The position numbers were made by a program, and so were the translations under genes. DNA of 64,000 nt from Pseudomonas sp. HS6 (lineage in GTDB: Bacteria; Pseudomonadota; Gammaproteobacteria; Pseudomonadales; Pseudomonadaceae): NCBI RefSeq assembly GCF_023375815.1, contig NZ_CP067412.1:6262001-6326000 (forward strand). The letters run 5' to 3'. Below the pieces are notes generated by a model, which searched no databases, was not told the DNA's origin, and saw only the letters and a program-made list of their open reading frames with translations. Shown here piece after piece: positions 8,998 through 16,266 of the stretch (position 1 is its first letter; each line of letters opens with the position of its first letter).

Positions 8998-9900
8998 ATG
9001 TCTTCCAACAAAGCCCGCGCAGATTCACTTTCGCTTCTGCTGTTTACCTTGCGCAGCGGCAAGCTGATGGCGATCAACCTGCTGAAAGTCAGTGAAATCA
9101 TCCCCTGCCCGCCGCTGACCAAGCTGCCGGAATCGCACCCGCACGTCAAAGGCATCGCCACCCTGCGCGGCGCCTCGCTGTCGGTGATCGACCTGAGCCG
9201 TGCCATCGGCGAGCGTCCGCTGGAAGACCCGAACGGCGGCTGCCTGATCGTCACCGACGTCAGCCGTTCGAAACAGGGTCTGCACGTGCAGGCGGTGAGC
9301 AAGATCGTGCATTGCCTGACCACCGACATCAAACCGCCGCCGTTCGGTTCCGGCGGTTCCCGCGCCTACATCACCGGCGTGACCTCGGTCGACGGCACGC
9401 TGGTACAGGTGCTGGACATCGAAAAGGTCATCCACAGTATCGCCCCGGCGCAAATCGAAATGGCCCCGACCGACCTGAGCATGGAAGACGCCGAAGTGCT
9501 GGGCAACGCGCGGATTCTGGTGGTCGACGATAGCCAGGTGGCGCTCCAGCAATCGGTGCACACCCTGCGCAACCTCGGCCTGCAATGCCACACCGCCCGC
9601 AGCGCCAAGGAAGCGATCGACTGCCTGCTGGACCTGCAAGGCACGGCGCAGCAGATCAACCTGATCGTCTCCGACATCGAAATGTCCGAGATGGACGGCT
9701 ACGCCTTCACCCGGACCCTGCGCGAGACCCCGGACTTCGCCCACCTCTACGTATTGCTGCACACCTCGCTGGACAGCGCGATGAACAGCGAAAAGGCCCG
9801 GCTCGCCGGGGCGAACGGGGTGCTGACCAAGTTCTCCTCGCCAGAACTGACCCACTGCCTGATCGAAGCGGCCAAACACGTCGCCGCCCACGGACACTGA
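8998..9900 (+). CDS. cheV: Chemotaxis coupling protein CheV
   Basis: 300 residues: an N-terminal CheW-like domain (about 10-155, VSEIIPCPPLTKLPESHPHVKG) that couples receptors to CheA, followed by a response-regulator receiver domain (about 175-298) with ILVVDDSQ acidic pocket and the phospho-acceptor aspartate in LIVSDIEMSEMDGYAF. CheV is a phosphorylation-tunable adaptor in the chemotaxis array. AGAAGG lies 8 bases before the ATG. Not near a che cluster here, but an Aer-like receptor lies 2 kb downstream on the other strand. Pseudomonads carry several CheV paralogues. Confidence 0.93.
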   Translation: MSSNKARADSLSLLLFTLRSGKLMAINLLKVSEIIPCPPLTKLPESHPHVKGIATLRGASLSVIDLSRAIGERPLEDPNGGCLIVTDVSRSKQGLHVQAVSKIVHCLTTDIKPPPFGSGGSRAYITGVTSVDGTLVQVLDIEKVIHSIAPAQIEMAPTDLSMEDAEVLGNARILVVDDSQVALQQSVHTLRNLGLQCHTARSAKEAIDCLLDLQGTAQQINLIVSDIEMSEMDGYAFTRTLRETPDFAHLYVLLHTSLDSAMNSEKARLAGANGVLTKFSSPELTHCLIEAAKHVAAHGH

Positions 9901-9903
9901 GTC

Positions 9904-10386
9904 TTGAGCGAGACGTTCTGTTTTCTGATGCGGCGCGACCTGAGCCAGGACGTGCCGGCCATCGAATGGCCGAACGGCATCGAACTCACTACCTACAGCG
10001 CCGAAAGCGCATCCGCGGTGCATGAACTGATGCAAATCGGCTACCGCGAAGGTGGCGGCCGAGTGCCGGCGTTGGACGTCTGGCAACAGAGGTTTGAAAA
10101 CGATCCGGAATACGATCCTGCACTGTGCTTCATCGCCAGCGATGCCGACGGCGTCGTCGGTGTGGCGCAATGCTGGACCAGTTCCTACATCAAGAATCTG
10201 GTGGTGCATCCCCGCGCTCAAGGTCTTGGATTGGGTCGAGCGTTGCTGCTTCACGCCTTCAAGGTGTTTCAGAGTCGGCGCGAAGGGTTTGTCGATCTGA
10301 AGGTGCTGGAAGACAACCATCGGGCGCAGCGCTTGTACGAAACGTCCGGAATGTATGTGGTTCGCCGGGAATTGGTGCCGGACTGA
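9904..10386 (+). CDS. GNAT family N-acetyltransferase
   Basis: About 160 residues with the acetyl-CoA binding signature: KNLVVHPRAQGLGLGRALLLHAF (V-x-P-x-x-Q/R-G-x-G-x-G/A) and the C-terminal NHRAQRLYETSGMYVVRRELV block. Substrate unknown. It begins 3 bases after the cheV stop, so co-transcription is likely. The first start is a TTG at 9904; an in-frame ATG at 9928 would shorten it by 8 residues and neither has a strong Shine-Dalgarno. The N-terminal third does not match a family I recognise. Confidence 0.85.
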   Translation: MSETFCFLMRRDLSQDVPAIEWPNGIELTTYSAESASAVHELMQIGYREGGGRVPALDVWQQRFENDPEYDPALCFIASDADGVVGVAQCWTSSYIKNLVVHPRAQGLGLGRALLLHAFKVFQSRREGFVDLKVLEDNHRAQRLYETSGMYVVRRELVPD

Positions 10387-10395
10387 CAGACCGCC

Positions 10396-10485
10396 ATCGC
10401 TGGCAAGCCAGCTCCCACAGGTTTCCGGGTGTTTGCAAAATCTGTATACGCCAGCAATCCCTGTGGGAGCGGGCTTGCCCGCGAT
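10396..10485. repeat. REP doublet (REPIN)
   Basis: Inverted REP units at 10396-10420 (ATCGCTGGCAAGCCAGC-type) and 10461-10485 (GCGGGCTTGCCCGCGAT-type), separated by 40 bases. Same heterotypic pairing as the copy at 5627-5716. Confidence 0.9.
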
Positions 10486-10556
10486 GACGGCCTCAAGACA
10501 ACTTTTCCCGCTCAGGCATACTCCAACCTTGGCCTAAACCCAAGGATGCCCGAATC

Positions 10557-10874
10557 ATGAAACGCCTCGCCCTCTCAGTGCTTTGCCTCATCGCCCCATT
10601 GGCCCACGCTTCCAGCCCCGACGCCTGGGCCGCCTACGACAAAGCCGTACTCGCCAGTTGCACCAAGGCCAGCGGCCTGAAAGACGCCAAACCGGTCGGC
10701 AACGCCGCGCAATTCGATGACCGCGTCGGTTACACCGCGCTGTTGCTGCAGGGCCAGTACCCGCAAAAACACATGAAGGGCCAGCAAGGCACCGAGCTGT
10801 GCCTGTACAACAAAAAGTCGAAAACCGCGTACGTCACCGAATGGGACTCGATCCGACCGACCGCCAAGCCCTGA
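10557..10874 (+). CDS. Small secreted protein of unknown function
   Basis: 105 residues with a clear signal peptide (MKRLALSVLCLIAPLAHA, cleavage after AHA). The mature part of about 87 residues has two cysteines, LASCTKASG and TELCLYNKK, which could form a periplasmic disulfide. I do not recognise a family. It lies between a REP doublet and the YkgJ-like gene, all on the plus strand. Codon use matches the neighbours. Confidence 0.75.
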   Translation: MKRLALSVLCLIAPLAHASSPDAWAAYDKAVLASCTKASGLKDAKPVGNAAQFDDRVGYTALLLQGQYPQKHMKGQQGTELCLYNKKSKTAYVTEWDSIRPTAKP

Positions 10875-10961
10875 GTGAATGGCGCACAACTTGCTTCAAT
10901 CCAGGCCTGCATGGCGGCTTTACGTCGCCGTTTCACACCCTGATTGAAGATTGCCCGCTCA

Positions 10962-11711
10962 ATGAATACGACGTTTTCCTGCGTAGGTTGCGGCAAATGC
11001 TGCACCGATCATCACGTGCCTCTGACGCTGGCCGAAGCCCGAATGTGGGCGGCTGACGGCGGTCAGGTGATCGTGCTGGTGGAGGCATTTCTCGCCAACG
11101 GCCTGGGCTTGCCGGTGCAACAGCGTGAACACGCAGAACGTCGTTCGGCGGTAGTGCGCAGCGGAAACTCTGACGCCCATGTGGCGATCACCTTCGCCGC
11201 CTACAACGTCGGCCCCTGCCGGAATCTTGACGAAGACAAGCTGTGCCGCATCTACGAACGCCGGCCGCTGGTGTGTCGCATCTATCCCGCCGAAATCAAT
11301 CCGCACATCCCGTTGAACCCTGCCGCCAAGGACTGCCCGCCGGAATCGTGGGAACAGGGACCGGAACTGATCGTCGGTGGCGAACTGGTGGATCAGGAAC
11401 TGGTGACGCTGATCCAGCGCTCCCGTCAGGCCGATCGCGATGACATCCGGACCAAGGATGCGATTTGTGGGTTACTCGGCATCCGCACCACGGCACTCAA
11501 GGGCGACGGGTTTACCGCGTACCTGCCGGACATGGGCGTGTTTGCCTCGGTGATCGATCAGGTCACCGCGCAGCCATTGAGCGAAGTGTCCAGTGAATGG
11601 CTGTTTCACCTCTCCGGTGATGATGTCGCCGGACAAGTGCTGGCGGCCGGGGCACAGGTGGTGACCGAACCGCCGCAGACTTACGCGTTCATTTCCCTGC
11701 GCGCGGCCTAG
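10962..11711 (+). CDS. YkgJ-family CxxCxxCC cysteine cluster protein
   Basis: 249 residues. The N-terminus carries the family hallmark FSCVGCGKCC (CxxCxxCC), and a second group lies in the GPCRNLDEDKLCRIYERRPLVCRIYP block; together these form the putative zinc- or iron-chelating cluster of the PF03692-type family. Biochemical role is unknown. The C-terminal 120 residues extend beyond the cluster domain and have no motif I know. ATG 10962 is preferred; a TTG at 10944 is possible. The stop TAG overlaps the stop of the convergent chemoreceptor gene. Confidence 0.82.
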   Translation: MNTTFSCVGCGKCCTDHHVPLTLAEARMWAADGGQVIVLVEAFLANGLGLPVQQREHAERRSAVVRSGNSDAHVAITFAAYNVGPCRNLDEDKLCRIYERRPLVCRIYPAEINPHIPLNPAAKDCPPESWEQGPELIVGGELVDQELVTLIQRSRQADRDDIRTKDAICGLLGIRTTALKGDGFTAYLPDMGVFASVIDQVTAQPLSEVSSEWLFHLSGDDVAGQVLAAGAQVVTEPPQTYAFISLRAA

Positions 11712-13297
11712 GATCCCTGCCGCCGCCCCCAGAACTCCCGCGCCAGCGAACGCAAATCCCCCGCCAGCCCCGCCACGTCTTGTGAGTTGAGCTGGCTCTG
11801 GCGCCCTTCATCCACCGTCAGTTCACACGCCGTGCGAATGCTGACGATGTTGCGGTTGATGTCCTCGCTTACTGCGCTTTGCTCTTCAACCGCTGCAGCA
11901 ATCTGCAGGCTCATCTCGGTGATCTGCTCGACCCGGCCGCTGATACCGTCCAAGGCCCGGGCTGCGCGTTGCGCCTGTTCGACGCTGTTATCCACATGCT
12001 CGCTGCTCTGCTGCATCGCCAGCACCGCATCTCGCGCGCCATTTTGCAGGGTACTGATCATTCTCTGAATTTCATTGGTCGACTGCTGGGTGCGCTGGGC
12101 CAGACCCCGCACCTCATCGGCCACCACCGCAAACCCGCGCCCGGCATCCCCGGCCCGCGCCGCTTCGATCGCCGCGTTGAGCGCCAGCAGATTGGTCTGC
12201 TCGGCGATGCTGCGAATCACCTCCAGCACCCCGGAAATCTCGCTGCTGTGGCCTTCGAGTTGATGAATCACCTCGGTCGCCCTGCCCAACTCTTCCGCCA
12301 GACGCAACACCGCACTGCGACTCTCGCCGACCAACAGATGACCCTCACGGGTTTCCGTCCCCGCCATATCTGCCGCCACCGACGCCTGCTGCGCATGACT
12401 GGCAACTTCCGCCACACTGGCCGCCATCTGATGAATCGCCGCCGCCACCTGATCGGTTTCCGCCTGCTGCGCCAGCGTACTGGTGTGGCTACTGTGCAAA
12501 TGATCCACCAGTTGCGCCGCATGCCCGGCCAGCCGCTGCGACGCATCGCCGATCCGCCCGACCACCGCGCCGACCTGGGCTTCGAGCATCTGCAAGGCGA
12601 ACTCGATCTGCCCGAACTGATCCCGCCGCCCGGTATAAATGCCCTGGCTCAACGGATTGTCGGCAATCAGCCGCGCACGCTCGGTCAGACGCTCCAGCGG
12701 ACGCAACAACCAGCCCACGCCCAAAGCACAGGCGCCACTGCCCGCCACCAGCGCAGCGGCTTCGACGCCCATGGACTCCGACCGCAGCCAGGCTTCAATC
12801 CCCAGCACCACCGCCAGCACCGAACTGGTCAACGCTATGATCCGCGCTTGCAACCCCAACACCGGCAGCCGCTGCCAACGCGACACACGCTCCCCACGCA
12901 ACTGCGCGTAAGCCCGCTCCGCCGCAGCGATCTGTCGCGCATCCGGGCGCGTACGCACCGACTGAAACTCCACCGCCGCACCGTTCTGCGTAACCGGCGT
13001 GACATAGGCACTGACCCAATAGTGATCACCGTTCTTGCAACGATTCTTCACCAGCCCCATCCACGACCGCCCGCGCTTGAGCGTCTGCCACATATGAGCA
13101 AACGCCTGCGCCGGCATGTCCGGATGACGCAATAGGTTATGCGGCGTGCCCAGCAGCTCGTCACGGCTGTAACCGCTGATCTTGATGAAATCGTCGTTGG
13201 CGTAGGTAATCGCGCTGGTCAGATCGGTGGTCGAGAGAATGTTCGCATCCGGCGCAACATCGACATTGCGCCCGGTCACCGGGAGATTGATCTTCAT
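11708..13297 (-). CDS. Aer-like methyl-accepting chemotaxis protein with N-terminal PAS domain
   Basis: 529 residues. PAS domain (about 10-120) with YANDDFIKISGYSRDELLGTPHNLLRHPDMP, the FAD-type PAS seen in Aer energy-taxis receptors. Two closely spaced membrane helices follow (about 140-180), then a HAMP-like segment and the MCP signalling domain with the conserved hairpin tip AIEAARAGDAGRGFAVVADEVRGLAQRT. No large periplasmic sensor loop, so the signal is probably sensed inside the cell. The ATG at 13297 (MKINLPVTG) is favoured over an upstream one at 13354 because Aer-like proteins begin close to the PAS domain. FAD binding is inferred. Confidence 0.9.
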   Translation of the reverse strand: MKINLPVTGRNVDVAPDANILSTTDLTSAITYANDDFIKISGYSRDELLGTPHNLLRHPDMPAQAFAHMWQTLKRGRSWMGLVKNRCKNGDHYWVSAYVTPVTQNGAAVEFQSVRTRPDARQIAAAERAYAQLRGERVSRWQRLPVLGLQARIIALTSSVLAVVLGIEAWLRSESMGVEAAALVAGSGACALGVGWLLRPLERLTERARLIADNPLSQGIYTGRRDQFGQIEFALQMLEAQVGAVVGRIGDASQRLAGHAAQLVDHLHSSHTSTLAQQAETDQVAAAIHQMAASVAEVASHAQQASVAADMAGTETREGHLLVGESRSAVLRLAEELGRATEVIHQLEGHSSEISGVLEVIRSIAEQTNLLALNAAIEAARAGDAGRGFAVVADEVRGLAQRTQQSTNEIQRMISTLQNGARDAVLAMQQSSEHVDNSVEQAQRAARALDGISGRVEQITEMSLQIAAAVEEQSAVSEDINRNIVSIRTACELTVDEGRQSQLNSQDVAGLAGDLRSLAREFWGRRQGS

Positions 13298-13436
13298 GGA
13301 AAGCGCGCTCGTTTTATTGGAAAGAGTCGGCAGGGCTGCTGACTCTAAGCGCACTAACTGGTTAAACGTTGATCTGGCTCAGGAACTGAGCACTTAGCCA
13401 TCACTGTGATCGAAAATCACAGCGACGGCCGAGGAA

Positions 13437-13664
13437 TCAGCGTTTGCCCATCGAACGACGGGTGCCCGACGGCGCCACACCCGGGATCTTGGCATGACGG
13501 TCACCGTCCTTGCCCTTGAATTGCGGTTGCTTGGCGGCTTTGGCAGCGGCCAGGTCACCTGGCTTGAACGGAAACTTGAACGCAGGAATGGTCGGCTTGG
13601 TTTCGCCGGCCTCGGCCAGCTCTGCCGGCACATCGCTCACAGCGTTGTCGATTGGGGAAGTCAT
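13437..13664 (-). CDS. Small conserved-looking hypothetical protein
   Basis: 75 residues, MTSPIDNAVSDV to GTRRSMGKR, with GGAG 4 bases before the ATG. No signal peptide or membrane helix. The N-terminal half is acidic; the C-terminal half is basic and rich in Lys, Gly and Pro (FKFPFKPGDLAAAKAAKQPQFKGKDG), suggesting an intrinsically disordered, possibly nucleic-acid- or ribosome-associated protein. Function unknown. A longer frame from 13754 would run through the promoter region and is rejected. Confidence 0.65.
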   Translation of the reverse strand: MTSPIDNAVSDVPAELAEAGETKPTIPAFKFPFKPGDLAAAKAAKQPQFKGKDGDRHAKIPGVAPSGTRRSMGKR

Positions 13665-13747
13665 GAAAGCTCCGGGAAGCAAAAAGTCCGGCCCGGTGGA
13701 TGAGCCGCGAAGGCGCGCAGTATACCTGCGCGCGCGGACTTTAAAGA

Positions 13748-13783
13748 GTCCCAAAAAGGGTACGACCGGTCCCTTTTTGGGAC
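13748..13783. terminator. Strong hairpin between two small genes
   Basis: Perfect 13-bp inverted repeat GTCCCAAAAAGGG / CCCTTTTTGGGAC with a 10-base loop, 16 bases past the stop of the DUF6124-like gene on the minus strand. There is no T-run beyond the stem, since the Ts are inside it, so it may be an attenuating or protein-binding element rather than a classical terminator. Confidence 0.5.
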
Positions 13784-13798
13784 GGCTCGACTAACGGA

Positions 13799-14158
13799 TC
13801 ACGCCTGCGGATCAACCCGATCCAGCGCCCTGTTCACCGCCAGCTCGGCCAGCATGATGATCTGCTGGATTCCCAGCGCCGTGCTGCGCTGTGGGCCTGT
13901 GAGCTCATTGGCGAAATTGCACGCGATGGTACTGGCCGAGGCCAGGGATTCGCAGGCATTGGCCAGCAGGCTTTCGGTGTCGACGTTGGGAGTGACCATG
14001 TACATCGTGCTCGGGCGAGGCTTGGCAGGGTTGGGGCAGAGGTAATAATCGAGGGCGCGTTTGATGGCTTCGCGGTTACGGGCGAGGTCTTCGGCGCGCA
14101 TGGCGTCTTCGAGTGGGGTGGGTGATTCGAGAGGTGGGTCGGGTACGGGCTTCGTCAT
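13799..14158 (-). CDS. DUF6124/DUF3077-like small protein
   Basis: 119 residues starting MTKPVPDPPLESPTP, with AGGAAC 6 bases ahead of the ATG. It contains the block VTPNVDTESLLANACESLASAS that I associate with a Pseudomonas-enriched family of unknown function (DUF3077/DUF6124). The C-terminal 50 residues are likely helical. Pseudomonads typically carry several paralogues. It is followed by a strong hairpin and then another small gene on the same strand. The family name is from memory and should be treated as tentative. Confidence 0.75.
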   Translation of the reverse strand: MTKPVPDPPLESPTPLEDAMRAEDLARNREAIKRALDYYLCPNPAKPRPSTMYMVTPNVDTESLLANACESLASASTIACNFANELTGPQRSTALGIQQIIMLAELAVNRALDRVDPQA

Positions 14159-14491
14159 TGAAATGTTCCTGTTCAATAGCCAGCACTCGTCGTTTCTCAC
14201 GCGACGAGGTGGTGGCAGCTATGTGCGGAGTGAGAAACCGGTAGGAACAGATCCGGCCGGACCGAAGCCCGCCCGCACACAGCCGCCATAAAACATTGCA
14301 AGCAGCAGATAAGCCGGCGGCAATTATGGTGGTACTGATGATGGATTAACAGTTCCTAAGGGTTCTCACACCCGATCGCAGAGTTTTCTGCGACAGCCAA
14401 AGACTAGAGAGCGTGCTTCCGACGGACAACCTGAAAACGTTGTGGGAAGGGTCCGGAGTTGTTGTTGAAATTTAAACAACTTCAAGAGCTG

Positions 14492-14580
14492 CCCTCACCC
14501 TAGCCCTCTCCCGAAGGGAGAGGGGACTGACCGTGTTGTTTAAATGAAATACGCCGACGTGAAATACCGAGGTGAATTCA
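14492..14580. repeat. Partial second copy of the MITE-like repeat
   Basis: CCCTCACCCTAGCCCTCTCCC, a small GAAGGGAGAGGGG palindrome, then GACTGACCG and ATACGCCGACGTGAAA. The order and wording match the left half of the element at 8661-8866; the right half is missing. It lies in a stretch of about 940 bases without a gene (14159-15105). Confidence 0.7.
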
Positions 14581-14599
14581 GGTTTAAAAAACAAGCAAC

Positions 14600-15010
14600 T
14601 CAACTCCTGTTTCCACATCTGCTTCCTGCTCCTGCTTCCACCACTCAACACGATGAGCGTTAGCTCGAGTAAAGCTTTTGACTTGCCGGCCCCGTCGGAA
14701 GGCTGAGTGGAGGGATTCATCCGGGGGTGGGAGCGCAGCGACCGTTCGACGAAGTCGAACACATCGAGAGGAGGTGCAGCGAAGCAAACCGTAGGCGATG
14801 CTCCCGGATGAATCCCGGAACGAAGGAACGCCGAGCCACAGCGAGGCGCCGAACGCAGGGGCCAAGCCTTTTGGTTCCTTTTTGGCGTTTGAAAAAGGGA
14901 CTCGCCGTAAGGGCGAAACCGCCAGCCGCAACACCCGCAAAAACGGATATACACACAACCCAAAAACAGCATGGTCGGCCCAAAGGCCGCCAAGCCAAAA
15001 GCCGAAACTG
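14600..15010. repeat. Intergenic repeat-like element upstream of the efflux operon
   Basis: Non-coding 400 bases containing a 14-bp inverted repeat GGGATTCATCCGGG (14712-14725) / CCCGGATGAATCCC (14803-14816), then the block GCCAAGCCTTTTGGTTCC... that I have seen repeated between genes of P. fluorescens-group genomes, often misannotated as ORFs on either strand. Frames here have poor codon use. It separates the DUF6124-like gene from the RND operon whose promoter must lie at about 15010-15105. Confidence 0.45.
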
Positions 15011-15105
15011 ACAGCGCCGTCAGCTAGCCGTCACCCTCCTGACCCCCAAACAAGTTTATAAAGAACCAACCTGCCCAAACCCCGTCCCCCTGGCGCCCCA
15101 CAAGC

Positions 15106-16266
15106 ATGCAAATCCAGAAGAAAAAGGCCCTGCTCGCCACCCTGCTGATCGCCCTCGCAGCCGCCGGCCTGTGGTACGCGGTAAAACCCGCCCCGGCCAA
15201 ACTGGCAACCCCCACCGCCATCCCGGTCAGGGTCGTCGCCGTCAGCGAAAAAGACGTCCCCCGCTACACCAGCGGCATCGGCTCGGTCCTCTCGCTGCAC
15301 AGCGTAGTAGTACGCCCGCAGATCGACGGCATCCTCACCAAGCTTCTGGTCAAAGAGGGTCAATTGGTGAAACAGGGTGACTTGCTCGCTACCATCGACG
15401 ACCGATCGATCCGCGCCAGCCTCGACCAGGCCCGGGCGCAACTGGGCGAAAGCCAGGCGCAACTGCAAGTGGCGCTGGTCAATCTCAAGCGCTACAAACT
15501 GCTCAGCGTCGACGACGGTGTATCGAAGCAGACCTACGATCAGCAACAGGCACTGGTCAACCAGCTCAAGGCCACCGCTCAGGGCAATCAGGCTTCAATT
15601 GACGCAGCGCAGGTACAACTTTCCTACACCCAGATTCGCTCCCCGGTCACCGGACGCGTCGGGATACGCACGGTCGACGAAGGCAACTTCCTGCGCATGA
15701 CCGACACCCAGGGTCTGTTCACCGTGACTCAGATCGATCCGATCGCCGTCGAATTTTCCCTGCCCCAGCAAATGCTGCCGACCCTACAGGGCCTGATCAG
15801 CGATCCGCAGCGCGCACAGGTCAAGGCGTACATCGGCGCCGACACCGACGGCGAAACCGGCAACCTGCTCGGCGAAGGTCACCTGATCCTGATCGACAAC
15901 CAGATCAACGCCAACACCGGCACCATCCGCGCCAAGGCCGAATTCGACAACCCCAATCAGAAGCTCTGGCCCGGCCTGCTGGTGACGGTAAAGATTCAGA
16001 CAGCACTGGATAAAGATGCGCTGGTGGTCCCGCCCACCGTCGTACAACGCGGCCTCGACCAACACTTCGTGTACCGGGTCAACGGCGACAAGGTGGAAGC
16101 CGTGCAGGTGCAGATGGTTTACCAGGGCAGCGGCCAGGACATCATCAAGGGCGTGAAACCCGGCGATGTATTGGTCAGTGATGGCCAGTCGCGGCTCAAA
16201 CCCGGTTCGACCGTGCAGGTCATGAGCGAACCGCCGCAAGTGGTGCAAGCGGAGCCCAAGCCATGA
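15106..16266 (+). CDS. RND efflux periplasmic adaptor (membrane fusion protein)
   Basis: 386 residues. An N-terminal hydrophobic segment (residues 8-25) anchors or exports it; then come the membrane-proximal and lipoyl half-motifs (VVRPQIDGILTKLLVKEGQLVKQGDLLATID), a coiled-coil hairpin (about 95-165, rich in Q, A and L), the second lipoyl half (YTQIRSPVTGRVGIRTVDEGNFL), and the beta-barrel domain. It links an RND pump to an outer-membrane channel. Overlaps the pump gene by 4 bases. It is MdtA/MuxA-like in wording, but the exact orthologue cannot be fixed without a search. Confidence 0.92.
   Translation: MQIQKKKALLATLLIALAAAGLWYAVKPAPAKLATPTAIPVRVVAVSEKDVPRYTSGIGSVLSLHSVVVRPQIDGILTKLLVKEGQLVKQGDLLATIDDRSIRASLDQARAQLGESQAQLQVALVNLKRYKLLSVDDGVSKQTYDQQQALVNQLKATAQGNQASIDAAQVQLSYTQIRSPVTGRVGIRTVDEGNFLRMTDTQGLFTVTQIDPIAVEFSLPQQMLPTLQGLISDPQRAQVKAYIGADTDGETGNLLGEGHLILIDNQINANTGTIRAKAEFDNPNQKLWPGLLVTVKIQTALDKDALVVPPTVVQRGLDQHFVYRVNGDKVEAVQVQMVYQGSGQDIIKGVKPGDVLVSDGQSRLKPGSTVQVMSEPPQVVQAEPKP

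Noticed and set aside
14472..14993. Frames on both strands in the repeat region before the efflux operon
   Set aside because: They overlap inverted repeats and a recurring intergenic block; codon use is poor. Treated as non-coding repeat.
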